DNA from: Symbiodinium natans
Taxonomy: Eukaryota; Sar; Dinophyceae; Suessiales; Symbiodiniaceae
Reading direction: 5' to 3'
Assembly: GCA_905221605.1 (NCBI GenBank)
Contig: CAJNDS010002147.1
Coordinates: 209,501-273,500 of the forward strand
DNA: 64,000 bases
Made by a program: the position numbers and the translations under genes. The notes under the pieces were generated by a model. The model was not told where the DNA came from. It saw only the letters and a program-made list of their open reading frames with translations, and did not search any database. Within the stretch, counting starts at the first letter, position 1. The number at the start of each line of letters is the position of its first letter. Positions 37,272 through 47,470 of the stretch are shown here, piece after piece.

Positions 37272-37481
37272 CTAAAGCCCAGGGACGCTGAACCCTAGAA
37301 CCCTAAAACCCTAAAGCCCCAAGGCCGTCCCGGGAACCCTAAACCCTGAACCCTAAACCCTGAACCCTGAACCCTGAACCCTAAACCCTAAACCCTGAAC
37401 TGTAAACCCCAAGCAGACGCGAAGCATCCGAGGCAGTGGCCTCTCGAAAGACACTGGGCTTGAGGCCTGGTTCCTGGCTAG

Positions 37482-37615
37482 GGCTTAGGGCTTAGGGCTT
37501 AGGGCATAGGGCTTAGGGCTTAGGGCTTAGGGCTTAGGGCTTAGGGCTTAGGGCTTAGGGCTTAGGCTTAGGGCTTCGGGCTTAGGGCTTCGGGCTTGGG
37601 GCTTCGGGCTTAGGG
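37482..37615 (+). repeat. CTTAGGG array
   Basis: About 18 units of a single-base variant of the heptamer (GGGCTTA), one of the cleanest variant arrays. Confidence 0.95.
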
Positions 37616-37984
37616 TTCAGGGTTTAGGTTTCAGGGTCAGGGTTTTGGGGTTTATGGGCTTAGGGGCTTAGAGGGCTTAGGAGTTTAGAGATCCCTTTAG
37701 GGTCGAGGGGCTTTGGGGCTAGGGTTCAGGGTTGAGGGTTAAGGTTCTAAACCCTAAACCCTGAACCCTAAACCCTAAACCCTAAACCCTAAACCCTAAA
37801 CCCTGAACCCTGAACTCTAAACTCTAAACCCTAACCTTAAACCCTAAACCCGAAACCCTAAGGAGCTTCGGGTCTGAGTCAGCTCCGGATGGGACTACCG
37901 TTAACGCTACCCGGCGTTCGCAGCTACTTTGCACCTCTGTTCTCATGTCCATGCTTCTGAACAAACCCTTTGGCTTGGGGATGA

Positions 37985-38232
37985 AAAGCGCTTGGACTCC
38001 ACTTCACGCGGCCGACAGCTGCCAAAAAGCTGTTCCCTCCGTGGTTGACATTCTTGGTCAACGAGATTGCGGCACTCACGAACACTACCGCAACCCCATC
38101 CTTCCTACGTCTGCGGCACGCGGCGCAAACAGTGATGGCCGCTGGGGCGAGATATCAGTTTCTCCGAATTCTGGGTCTCGGGAATACAGAGACACTTGAG
38201 GATTGCATCAGGAGGCTTCTACGTGGAGGGTT
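37985..38232 (+). CDS. Coding-like island (unassigned)
   Basis: An 80-codon frame opens after a stop at 37982 and reads through KKLFPPWLTFLVNEIAALTN, then SFLRLRHAAQTVMAAGARYQ and FLRILGLGNTETLEDCIRRL. The composition is that of a helical globular protein. No family recognised. It may be a fragment of a transposon ORF, given the nearby reverse-transcriptase piece. Confidence 0.45.
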
Positions 38233-38353
38233 TGGGGTTTAGGGTCTACTGTAGGGTTTAGGGTTTAGGGTGGAGGGTTTGGGGTCTAATTAGGTTAAAG
38301 CTGAATGGCTTTGGGTTTCGGGCAAGGGTTAGGCACCGCTAAACCCTGACAAC

Positions 38354-38492
38354 GCCCAAGCCCTAAGCCCCAAGCCCCAAGCCCCAAGCCCCAAGCCCCA
38401 AGCCCCAAGCCCTAAGCCCTAAGCCCTAAGCCCTAAGCCCTAAGCCCTAAGCCCGAAGCCCTAAGCCCTAAGCCCTAAGCCCTAAGCCCTAG
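38354..38492 (-). repeat. CCCCAAG/CCCTAAG array
   Basis: Seven CCCCAAG units then about 12 CCCTAAG units, mirror composition of the CTTAGGG array at 37482. Confidence 0.95.
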
Positions 38493-38518
38493 AAAACCCA
38501 TGAATCCAGAAGTTAAAA

Positions 38519-39622
38519 AGAATTAAATCCTGATTTAATTGTTGCTTCTGGGTTGGGTTTTGACCTACCTCGACATACCTTATCCCTACAAAAACACAAT
38601 TAAATCGTGATTTAATTGTGTTTCTTTGCGTTTGACTGGAAGACAATTAAATCGTGAGTTAATGGTGTAGCAAAGACTTGTGCTAATTGGTACCTGTTTG
38701 CACCATTAAATCATGATTTAATTGCACTATTATTATTACTATTACTATTAGTCTTATTGTTACTATTACTATTAGTCTTATTATTCCTATTACGATGAGT
38801 CAGTCTTATTATTACTATTAATATTAGTATTATTATTGCTATTACTATTACTATTCCTATTCCTATGATTATTATGTTTACTACTATTATTATCCTTTTT
38901 CTTCTTCTTATTATTATTTTCTTATTACTATTACTATTACTATTACTATTACTATTACTATTACTATTGCTATTGCTATTGCTATTGCTATTGCTATTGC
39001 TATTGCTATTGCTATTGCTATTGCTATTGCTATTGCTATTGCTATTGCTATTGCTATTGCTATTGCTATTGCTATTATTCTTCTTCTTATTGTTACTGAT
39101 ATTATTAATATTATTACTACTACTACTATTATTATTCCTATTATTATCATTATTACTAGTACTATTATTATTTCTATTACTATTACTTTTATTCTTCTTC
39201 TTCTTATTGTTACTACTATGATTATTATTCTTATTATTATTCTTCCTATCATATCATTATTACTATTACTATTATTATTACTATTATTGTTATATTATTA
39301 CTATTATTATTTTTATTACTATTATTATTACGATTATTATTACTATTATTATTACTATTACTTTAGGGGGAACAATTAAATCGTTATTTAATTGTTGAAA
39401 GGTAGGGGGGAACAATTAAATCGTGATTTAATTGTCTGCGGGTTGGGATCGTCTAGCAGAAACAATTAAATCCTGATTTAATTGTTTTCCTTGAGCAGCT
39501 TGCCGGCATGGCATGCTGCGTCGCGCGACGTTAACAGGCAATTAAATCGAGAGTTAATTGTGCTGGACCTAAGGGGCGTCGAGCCGGCCCGATGCCGGTC
39601 AATTAACTTCAGAGTTAATTTT
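38519..39622. repeat. Cluster of nine AATTAAATCGTGATTTAATT palindromes
   Basis: Near-palindromic copies at 38521, 38598, 38645, 38705, 39373, 39414, 39464, 39540 and 39601 (each 18-20 bp). Variation is concentrated in the central 4 bases (CCTG, CGTG, CATG, CGTT) and is often matched on the other arm (GAGTTAAT in three copies). Spacers are 30-60 bp of unrelated unique DNA, except for the microsatellite block between copies 4 and 5. Confidence 0.92.
38727..39362 (+). repeat. TTA-type microsatellite block with (TATTGC)n core
   Basis: Roughly 635 bp of interrupted TTA/TTACTA repeats with a (TATTAC)n run at 38930-38965 and about 19 units of TATTGC at 38966-39078. Poly-leucine and poly-isoleucine frames are artefacts. 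Confidence 0.95.
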
Positions 39623-39656
39623 CCTTAACTCTTGGATTCACTGTCTTCCCCAAGCC

Positions 39657-39815
39657 CTAAGCCCTAAGCCCTAAGCCCTAAGCCCTAAGCCCTAAACCCT
39701 ACACCCTACACCCTAAACCCTAAACCCTAAACCCTAAACCCTAAACCCTAAACCCTAAACCCTAAACCCTAAACCCTAAACCCTAAACCCTAAACCCTAA
39801 ACCCTGACCCTGAAT
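39657..39815 (-). repeat. CCCTAAG then CCCTAAA array
   Basis: About 22 units just outside the palindrome cluster. Confidence 0.95.
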
Positions 39816-39829
39816 CGGGGAGGTGGCTG

Positions 39830-39895
39830 AGTTTCAGCACGGCGGCGTGCCCGTGCGCGGGCTGCACAGCAAGGCGGGCCGTAGACTGGGGGGCC
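39830..39895 (+). CDS. Exon-like island (unassigned)
   Basis: GGGGAG|G, then VAEFQHGGVPVRGLHSKAGR and RL. Open and protein-like between array and MITE-B remnant. Confidence 0.4.
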
Positions 39896-39914
39896 CCTAA
39901 GCCTCCTTGGAGGT

Positions 39915-40080
39915 TTGCTTGGAGGTTCACGGGTACTTACAAGTAGGGTTCAGGGTTTAGGGTTTAGGGTTTAGGGTTTAGGGTTTGGGGTTTGGGGTTT
40001 AGGGTTTAGGGTTGAGGGTTCAGGGCTACGTTGAAGTAGGGTTAGAATCATGGCTACCCTATTCATTTAAGTAGGGCGTC
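39915..40080. mobile_element. MITE-B copy split by a heptamer array
   Basis: CTTGGAGGTTCACGGGTACT begins the element. AAGTAGGGTT occurs directly before the array (39941-39950) and again after it (40034-40043). Confidence 0.7.
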
Positions 40081-40247
40081 ACGTTTTAAGTGTTTAGGCC
40101 CTGGCTCTAGGAGGGGGCCGTGCCTTAGTTTAGATGGCGCCAGGGTAATGAGACGGCAAGCCCTACACTCTAAAACCCTAAGCCCTAAGCCCAAAAACCC
40201 TAAGCCTTAAGCCCTAACCCTTCGAGATTTTGACCCCCAAGCCCTAC

Positions 40248-40335
40248 TTGGAGGTTCATGGGTACTTACAAGTCGGGTTTAGGGTTTAGGGTTTAGGGCT
40301 ACGTACAAGTCGGGTTACAAGCGCCCTAGGCAAGG
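40248..40335. mobile_element. MITE-B copy split by a heptamer array with 13-bp duplication
   Basis: TACAAGTCGGGTT stands at 40267-40279 and identically at 40304-40316, on either side of three TTTAGGG units. The element otherwise follows the family. Confidence 0.85.
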
Positions 40336-40440
40336 TGTTAATCATCGTTCCCCTACAACCCTAAACCCTAAACCCTAAACCCTAAAGCCTCAACCCTAAA
40401 CCCTAAACCCTAAACCCTAAACCCTAAACCCTTCGGGTGC

Positions 40441-40500
40441 ATCTTGGGGAGGAGCGGATCGCCAGCGCCCAGCACATCCTGGAGGCCCGCCCTCCCAGAA
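40441..40500 (+). CDS. Exon-like island (unassigned)
   Basis: Reads HLGEERIASAQHILEARPP in one frame, with a possible GC donor at GGAG|GC. Helical, no family. Confidence 0.4.
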
Positions 40501-40669
40501 CAACCTTGCGCCACCAAAGGGGCGCAGGGTTTAGGGTTTAGGGTTTAGGGCTTAGGGCTAGGGTTTAGGTTTTAGGGTTTAGGGTTTAGGGTTTAGGGTT
40601 TAGGGTTCAGGGGTAGGGTTTCGGGTTTAGGGTTTAGGGTTTAGGTAGGGTTTAGGGTTAGGGTTGGTA

Positions 40670-41400
40670 CTTAAGAGCGGCTGCAAATATGTAATGCTCA
40701 GAAATTCATTAGCCCGATGATCAGAAATTTGTTAGCCCGATGAATGAATAGCTGTTTACAACACTTAACTATTGAATAGAACTCATAATCAAAAGAATAT
40801 CTATATTTATATTTGTACATGTTGCATATAAATGCAAGATAAGCTGGTTTTTCAAGCAGGCAGCTTTGTATGTTTGGGTTTGGCCCTAATCAAGGGACTA
40901 CAGGAGTGACCCTTATAATAAGGGACCTTAGGGGTTCTTTAGGGGTCATTTAGGGGCAGCTTTGGTGTATAGGGGACCCTACAAGGTATGTATAGGGGGT
41001 TATATGGGGGAATAAGTTTTTCTAGGGGTCCCTCCCTGCTTATACCCCTTAGCCAACTCTTACATGCCAGGACCCAGAGCAGGCCCCTCTTCCCCTCTTT
41101 GTTAAGGGCTTGTGGGGTTCCCTTTTCGGAGGCCCCTTTGAACCAAAAGAAAGGCCGCCTTTCTTCATGCCCAGGTTACTCTTGGGTTGGGATGCTCCCC
41201 CTTCTAGCAGCTAGTAATCCATAGGGAGCCTAAGTTCCCCCTTCTAGCAGCTAGTCATCCTTAGGGAGTCTACATTCCCCCTTACAGTAATTTTCGTAGT
41301 CAATAGGGAGTCTAACAGGGGGGTCCTGTAGTCCCCATGAAGGACTCTTAGTATAAGGGGGGGAATCCTCCCAATTCCTAGGCCTCAAGGGTCGGAGCAG
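40670..41400. other. Unique AT-rich DNA and repeated MITE-D ends
   Basis: 40670-40880 is AT-rich unique DNA containing AGAAATT(C/T)(A/G)TTAGCCCGATGA twice (about 40700 and 40724). From 41190, CCCCCTTCTAGCAGCTAGT(A/C)ATCC occurs twice and a third related copy follows, up to AGTATAAGGGGGGGAAT at 41359, a MITE-D derivative with internal duplication. Confidence 0.6.
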
Positions 41401-41569
41401 CCTGGGCCACGGATGGCTTTAGGGTTTAGGGTTTAGGGTTTAGGGTTTGGGGTTTGGGGTTTGGGGTTTAGGGTTTAGGGTTTAGGGCACCAAACTCAAG
41501 AAAAAACAGAAAAAACACAGAAAGACAAAAACAAGAAAAGCGAGCCGAACACAACGATGCTTGCACCCT

Positions 41570-41785
41570 AAACCCTACACCCTACACCCTGCACCCTACA
41601 CCCTAAACCCTAAACCCTACACCCTACACCCTACACCCTAAACCCTAAACCCTACACCCTAACCCTAAACCCTAAACCCTAAACCCTAAACCCTAAACCC
41701 TAAACCCTAAACCCTAAACCCTAAACCCTAAACCCTTAACCCTTAACCCTTAACCCTAAACCCTAAACCCTAAACCCTAAACCAA
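41570..41785 (-). repeat. CCCTACA and CCCTAAA array
   Basis: Blocks of CCCTACA, CCCTAAA, CCCTTAA and CCCTAAA. Confidence 0.95.
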
Positions 41786-41805
41786 ACCTTGAGGTGCCCA
41801 AGCCG

Positions 41806-41845
41806 GTGCTGGTCACGGACTGGGATTTTGGGAGTGTGTGTGGGG
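41806..41845 (+). CDS. Possible exon (unassigned)
   Basis: CTTGAG|G, then VPKPVLVTDWDFG, ending at GGGA|GTGTGT. Confidence 0.4.
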
Positions 41846-41849
41846 GGGG

Positions 41850-42115
41850 GTTTAGGGTTTAGGGTTTGGGGGTTTAGGGGTTTAGGGGTTGAGGGGTTTA
41901 GGGGTTTAGGGGTTTGGGGGTTTAGGGGTTTAGGGGTTTAGGGGTTTAGGGGTTTAGGAATTGGGGTTCAGGGTTTAGGGTTTAGGGTTTAGGGTTGGGG
42001 TTCAGGGTTTAGGGTTTAGGGTTTGGGGTTTGGGGTTCAGGGTTTAGGGTTTAGGGTTTAGGGTTGGGGTTCAGGGTTTCGGGTTTAGGGTTTGGGGTTC
42101 AGGGTTTAGGGTTTA
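41850..42115 (+). repeat. GGGGTTTA octamer and TTTAGGG array
   Basis: About ten 8-bp units (41868-41958), then repeated 40-60 bp blocks of TTCAGGG/TTTAGGG/TTGGGG that look like a higher-order repeat. Confidence 0.9.
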
Positions 42116-42134
42116 GGGTTCTGAGATTAGGGTG

Positions 42135-42285
42135 TATAGTCCTCATGGACAGGTACCAGAGAAGTATTTCACCTCGACTGAGCGGCTATACATCTTCCAT
42201 ATTGTGGCCGCTAGAAGTCTTCATCTGCAGACTTCAGAAGATGTGTGGAGAGATGCCCACCGCCACCGCGCACTCAGGCACCCTC
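42135..42285 (+). CDS. Possible exon or unique island (unassigned)
   Basis: About 150 bp unique, with two plus-strand frames open; one reads QVPEKYFTSTERLYIFHIVA. No family, frame uncertain. Confidence 0.3.
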
Positions 42286-42519
42286 TTAACCCTAAACCCT
42301 AAACCCCAAACCCCAACCCCCCAACCCTAAACCCTAAACCCTAAACCCTAAACCCTGAACCCTGAACCCTGAACCCTGAACCCTGAACCCTGAACCCTGA
42401 ACCCTGAACCCTAAATGCTGGATCATGATTCACCCAAGACCACTACGGTCTCCACGCCTTGAACCTTGAAGGCAACCTGGAGCGAAGCCTGCCGGCAATC
42501 GAGTGGCAACGTGCCTGGT

Positions 42520-42597
42520 ACTTAGGGTTTAGGGTTTAGGGTTTAGGGTTTAGGGTTTAGGGTTTAGGGTTTAGGGTTTAGGGTTTAGGGTTTAGGG
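42520..42597 (+). repeat. TTTAGGG array
   Basis: Eleven perfect units. Confidence 0.95.
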
Positions 42598-42724
42598 CTA
42601 GCAGCTTCCTCCAGCGAAATGGAGAGTCGCCCTAAACCCTAAACCCCCAAACTCTAAACCTTAAATCCTAAACCCCTAAACTCTTCAAGCCCCAAACCCC
42701 AAAACCGCCCTAAACCCTAAACCC

Positions 42725-42862
42725 CTAGACCCCCTAAACCCCTAACCCCCAAACCCCAAACCCTAAACCCTAAACCCTAAACCCCAAACCCTAAACCCTA
42801 AACCCTAAACCCTAAACCCTAAACCCTAAACCCTAAACCCTAAACCCTAAACCCTAAACCCC
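42725..42862 (-). repeat. CCCTAAA array
   Basis: About 18 units. Confidence 0.95.
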
Positions 42863-42942
42863 ACCAGCCCCAAAGAAGCCTCGGACATCCAGGATGAGCT
42901 GAAGCTCTCCGAGCCCCGCTTCCGGAGCGTGACGGCGGCAAA
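42863..42942 (+). CDS. Exon-like island (unassigned)
   Basis: Reads PKEASDIQDELKLSEPRFRS, then VTAAK. Acidic and helical. An internal CCAG|GATGAGC acceptor and GGAGC|GTGACGG donor give a shorter alternative. Confidence 0.5.
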
Positions 42943-42944
42943 GG

Positions 42945-43100
42945 GTTTAGGGTTTAGGGTTTAGGGTTTAGGGTTTCGGGTTTAGGGTTTAGGGTTTAGG
43001 GTTTAGGGTGAGGGTTTAGGGTTTAGGGTTTAGGGTTTCGGGTTTAGGGTTTAGGGTTTAGGGTTTAGGGCTGAGGGTTCAAGGGGGCTTTAAGGGTTGA
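42945..43100 (+). repeat. TTTAGGG array
   Basis: About 18 units with GGGTTTC and GGGTGAG variants. Confidence 0.95.
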
Positions 43101-43576
43101 GGGTTTAGGGATCGAGGTGCTCGAGGTTGCATCTGCGCCTTTGCTTCTTCTCATTGTCCCGGTTGGAGATGAGACTCGCATAAGATCAGTCAGGCATTGG
43201 CCGCCAGCGTTCTCCCAAAGTCGCAATTAGAGGAATGTGCACTGCACCTCTTCCCCCTAAATTGCAAGTACACCCTGAACACGAAACCAAAAACATCCAT
43301 CAGGAACCCTGAGCCGACGGAACCCCTGCCAAAGCCCCAGAACTCAAAACTCAACACCATGGGAGCCCCAAAGCCCGAAACCTGTGAAACCATGAAGCCT
43401 CTGAACCCTATGAGCCCTCTTTGAACCCCATCCTCTGAGCCCTAGGAACCCGTTAGGAACCCCAAACAACCCACACCCTCTGAAGCCCTAAACCCTGAAC
43501 CCTGAACCCTAAACCCTAAACCCTAAACCCTCTGAAGCCTAAACCCTCTGAAGCCTAAGACCTGTCGAATCCGCTT

Positions 43577-43665
43577 GGGCTCTTGCTGGCCGAGCGTCGG
43601 AAGAGCCTCCTCCGTCAACCCGGGGCGGACGAGGCAGGGCGGTGTTTTGTGGCCCTGTGTCACGG
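43577..43665 (+). CDS. Exon-like island (unassigned)
   Basis: Reads LLAERRKSLLRQPGADEAGR, then CFVALCHG. Protein-like; no family recognised. Confidence 0.4.
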
Positions 43666-44073
43666 GTTTGGGGTGTAGGGGGTTAGGCTTTAGGGTTAAG
43701 TTTTTTTTGTTTAGGGTTTAGGATTTAGGGTTTAGGCTTTAGGCCGGGTGCCCGGATCCTCTCAGGGTCTGGGGCTACATACCCCAAGACATCCCCTACA
43801 CCCGAAACCCCGAACCCTTAACAGTAAACACCCATAACCATCGAGTCCGCAGCACCCGAGCTCAGTTTTTGCGGCAGGGGTTTTCGAGTTGTTTTGGGTT
43901 TTCGGGTTTAGGGTTCAGGTTGCGGGTTTGAAGTCTTTATCATCTATGGCCGCCTGGCGGCCCGCAGACGGCAGACGGGGTTAAGTTCTAAAGGGTTTCG
44001 GTTTAGGGTTTAGGGTTATGGGGTGAAGGCTTGGAATTTCGGACCCTTTTCAGGGTTTAAAGGACCCAGTGCA

Positions 44074-44145
44074 GGTCTTCAGCCGCTACATCCGATCGCT
44101 TCCCTCACTGGAAGAGGCGCACGCGTGGAAGCGAATCATGGCTTC
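44074..44145 (+). CDS. Exon-like island (unassigned)
   Basis: GTGCAG|G, then VFSRYIRSLPSLEEAHAWKR and IMA. Helical segment; no family recognised. Confidence 0.5.
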
Positions 44146-44569
44146 GGGTTTAGTGACCTGTTTCAGTCGGCTTGAGGCGTTAGGGACCGGAAGCCCTGAG
44201 CCTAGGGCTCAGGGCTTTGGCTTGGGGCTTAGGGCTGAGGGTTTTAGGCTTTAGAGTGTAGAGCTGAGTCGCTTGAGGGAGCCTAAAGGCCAGTTCTTAG
44301 AGGGGGGAAGAGCGGCTTGTTCTCGGGTTAGGGAGAATGCTGCTTACCGCTGCACAAAAGGCTTAAGGCCTTTGAACCGTTTTCATGCAAGGCTGGGTAA
44401 GTATCTGCCACACAGCGTATTGACTCCAAGCTACGCAACCCTACAACGCCACACTCTGAAGCCTAACACCGTAAACCCGAAACCCTAAAGCCTACACTCT
44501 GAACCCCTAAACCCTAAACCCCCAAAACCTCCAAGCCCTAAAAGCCCTGAACCCCTGACCCTCAGAATA

Positions 44570-44672
44570 TGGGGGTCGGAATAAGTACTACTGGTATTCC
44601 CTTAGGGTCCCTTTCTAATTATGAAAAAACAACCCCCCCAAAACCCTATTCTCATTATTCAGGCCCCTATAG
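44570..44672. mobile_element. MITE-F copy 4
   Basis: GGGGTCGGAATAAGTACTAC, TATTCCCTTAGGGTCCCTTT and CTCATTATTCAGGCCCCTAT as in the family. Confidence 0.75.
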
Positions 44673-44834
44673 TACCTTGTCTGAAGCATGGAATCCTTCC
44701 GTGCTTTCTGCTTGGTGGCCCTCGCCACCTCCCGGCCCACTGCCGGCAGCCAGCTGGACTATCAGTCTTGCAGCTTGCCAGGGCTTTAGGGTTTGGGGTT
44801 TGGGGTTTAGGGTTTAGGGTTTAGGTTTTTTTTT

Positions 44835-45095
44835 AGATTAGGGTTCATAGCGTTCATAGGGCTCAGCTGGTTCATAGGGTTCATAGCCGGGCTCATAGGA
44901 TAGGGTTCATAGGGTTCATAGGGTTCATAGGGTTCATAGGGTTCATAGGGCTCATAGGGTTCATAGGGTTCATAGGGTTCATAGGGTTCATAGGGTTCAT
45001 AGGGTTCATAGGGCTCAGAGGGTTCAGAGGGTTCATAGGGTTCGTAGGGTTCTGGGTGTTCAGAGGGTTCAGAGGGTTCAGAGGGTTTAGGGTTT
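44835..45095 (+). repeat. GGGTTCATAG decamer minisatellite
   Basis: About 20 units of GGGTTCATAG with GGGCTCATAG and GGGTTCAGAG variants, a 10-bp monomer plausibly derived from the heptamer (GGGTT core kept). Confidence 0.95.
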
Positions 45096-45800
45096 GGGGT
45101 TCTTAGGGCTTAGGGTTCCAGGGTTCAGGGTTCCAGGGTTTAGGGCTTTGAGTTATTGAGGGCCCAGGCTTTTGGGGTTTTTGTGATTTCACGTTCAGGG
45201 CGCTGGTGAGGTTTCAGGGTGGAGCGCTGAACCAGGCCAAGATGCAGGAGGGTTTCGGGTTCTCGGTGTTTGGAGTGTAGGGGTTTGGGTCTTAGGGTTT
45301 AGGGTTTATAGGGTTATAGGGTTTGGGTTTTAGGGTTTTGGGTTTGGGAGTTCGGTTTTTTTGGGCTTCAGGGCTTACTAATGAATCATGGGTTTAGGGT
45401 TTAGAGTAACCCCTTAGCCCCTGAACCCCTTAAGCCTCTAAACTCTCAGCCCCCACAACGCCGAAAAATCCCAAACCGCCTCACCTCCGAAGCAAACCCT
45501 AAACCCGAAATCCCTAAACCCCGAAAACTTAAACCCTGAGCCCCAAATCCCTCAACCCCGATAACCTAAACCCTAAGCCCCAAATCCCAAAACCCTTGAA
45601 ACCTAAACCCCCTAACCCTTAAACCCTAATCGAAGCCCTGCCACCGTCCGAAAGCCTGAGCACGCACAGGCGTTAGATCTCGTGGGGTTTAGGACTTAGG
45701 GGTTGGTTATTACTGTTTTTTTGCTTCTTTAATTTGGGGTTTAGGGCTTTAGTGTTTTGGGATTTGGGGTTTAGGGTTTGGGGTTTAGGGTTTGGGGTTT
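45095..45800. repeat. Degenerate heptamer DNA
   Basis: Variable GGGTTTAGG and CCCTAAAC derivatives in both orientations. A possible short island GALNQAKMQ at 45225-45252. No gene recognised. Confidence 0.6.
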
Positions 45801-45830
45801 TGGGGTTTAGGTCTTAGGGCTTGTCGTCGC

Positions 45831-45910
45831 CAGAGCTGTCTTGCCTGCAAGAGGAAGACAGGGGAATGCCAAGAATGCAACGAGTCATGCTCATGTTGCC
45901 GGCTACCTGC
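45831..45910 (+). CDS. Cysteine-rich exon with canonical donor (unassigned)
   Basis: CGCCAG, then SCLACKRKTGECQECNESCS and CCRLPA, ending CTGCA|GTAAGA. Eight cysteines in about 25 residues with C-x2-C, C-x2-C and C-C spacing suggest a metal-binding or disulfide-rich domain. Which one is not clear. Confidence 0.5.
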
Positions 45911-45970
45911 AGTAAGAATTGCGTAGGCCATTGGGATATAGGGTTTAGGGTTTAGGGTTTGGGGTTGATG

Positions 45971-46010
45971 TCTTCCCTTGTTGGGTTTAAGGGGATTATA
46001 TTCAGGAATG
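45971..46010. mobile_element. MITE-J interior fragment
   Basis: TCCCTTGTTGGGTTTAAGGG and ATTATATTCAGGAATG match the interior at 20881-20918 with few changes. Confidence 0.55.
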
Positions 46011-46198
46011 GACAGCGTAGACAAGTCATGCTGCCCCAACCTCCATGCAGGGTTCCTTGTCTTGCAGGTAATTGAGGAAGAACCGTCCAACCTTAGTCTT
46101 CTTTTGGCTGTTGGAGAAGCTAAACTCTTCAGTAGGGTTTAGGGTTTAGGGTTTAGGGTTTGGGGGGAGTCCCCTCAAACGCAGTGGTCCGGGATTAA

Positions 46199-46272
46199 GG
46201 TGGCGACAGCGAGAGCTTCTGCCCTCACCTATGCGGCCTCGTTTTGCGGATGGCCGACAGCAAGGCCAGGTG
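46199..46272 (+). CDS. Possible exon (unassigned)
   Basis: ATTAAG|G to GGCCAG|GTGGGA, a GT donor. One frame reads DSESFCPHLCGLVLRMADSK; another is also open, so the frame is uncertain. Confidence 0.4.
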
Positions 46273-46699
46273 GGAGCTTGCTCAAGGTTCAGAGGGTTAG
46301 GGTTTAGGGTTTAGGGTTTAGGGTTTAGGGTTTAGGGTTTAGGGTTCAGAGGTTTTGCGCTCTGGGGCTTAGGGGTTTAGGTTTCATGGGTTTTCGGGGT
46401 ATTGGGGGTTTTGGGTTTGCGTTGGGGGCTTGGGTGTGTAGGTTTCGAGGTTTAGGGCTTCAGGGATTCACGGGGCAGTGGTTCCGGGTCTCGAAAGTGG
46501 AGTGCCTCCTTGCCGGGGAACTGGCAAGCCCCGAAGCTTAAAGCCCGAACCTTAGCCCTAGCTTGTAAACCCTAAACCCTAAACCCTCAACCCTAAACCC
46601 TAATCCCGAAACCCTAAACCCCAAACCCTACACCCGAATCCCTAAACCCCAAACCCTACACCCGAATCCCTAAACCCCAAACCCCAAACCTCCAATCCC

Positions 46700-46775
46700 G
46701 AGGCTTGTGAGCATGCATGCCGTCTGCGCCTGCCGACCATCAAGGCGCCAGCCTGTGGAGTTGCACGCGGAACAG
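46700..46775 (+). CDS. Possible exon (unassigned)
   Basis: Reads EACEHACRLRLPTIKAPACG in one frame. Cysteine-containing, no family. Confidence 0.3.
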
Positions 46776-47071
46776 ATTTGGGGTTGGGGTTTCGGGTTTA
46801 GGGCTTAGCGTTTAGGGTTTAGGGTTGAGGATTTAAAATTTTAAGATTTAAGGTTTAGGGTTTTGGGTTTGGGGTTTGGAGTTTGGGGTTTAGGGTTTAG
46901 GGTTTGGAGTTTAGGGTTTGGGGTTTGGGGTAAGGTTTTCCTGCTCTGAAGGTTTGGGTGATGGGGCTAGCAAGGCCTCCAAGTACCTGAAGAGTTGCTT
47001 GGAACCCCGGCACCGGCAGCGATTGGCAGCGAAGATGGCCTCCAAACCCGAAAAAACCCCTGCAACCCCTT

Positions 47072-47184
47072 ACTTGAAGGTTCATGGGCACTTATAAGTA
47101 GGGTAATAAGTACCCTAAGCAACGTCATTACCAGAGTTACCCTATGTATGACCCTGTTTATAAGTACCCATGAACCCCTCAAGT
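47072..47184. mobile_element. MITE-B copy 3, best preserved
   Basis: ACTTGAAGGTTCATGGGCAC at the left and its inverted repeat CCCATGAACCCCTCAAGT at the right, 113 bp. This copy defines the family ends. Confidence 0.85.
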
Positions 47185-47284
47185 GGCCACCCGGAAGCCC
47201 CCGAAGCCCCCCCCCCCCCCCCGGCCCCCTTAACACCCAACCCTCCTTGCGTGAACCCCAAATTCCGGATTTTGGGGCTTCCCG

Positions 47285-47345
47285 AGATGTTCGACGGTTC
47301 ATGGGTACTTAAAAGCAGGGATAGAAGTGCCCTAAGGAACGTTAG
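47285..47345. mobile_element. MITE-B partial copy
   Basis: GACGGTTCATGGGTACTTAA and CCCTAAGGAACGTTAGAACC correspond to the left two thirds of copy 3. Confidence 0.6.
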
Positions 47346-47424
47346 AACCATAGGGGTCTTGAGAGTCCCCAGAAACTCAGCTGGGTTTAGGGTCTAGGTA
47401 GGGTTTAGGGCTTAGGGCCCCCGA

Positions 47425-47470
47425 CCTCTTCATGCGGAGGCGGCAGTGGTGGAGTACTGCCAGGGTAAGG
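47425..47470 (+). CDS. Possible exon with GT donor (unassigned)
   Basis: Reads EAAVVEYCQG and ends TGCCAGG|GTAAGG. If the donor is not used the frame goes on KAGCVDGSWEMGLCVK. Confidence 0.35.

Noticed and set aside
38865-39252. Poly-leucine/isoleucine frames on both strands
   Set aside because: Produced by the TTA/TATTGC microsatellite; codon content is fixed by the repeat.
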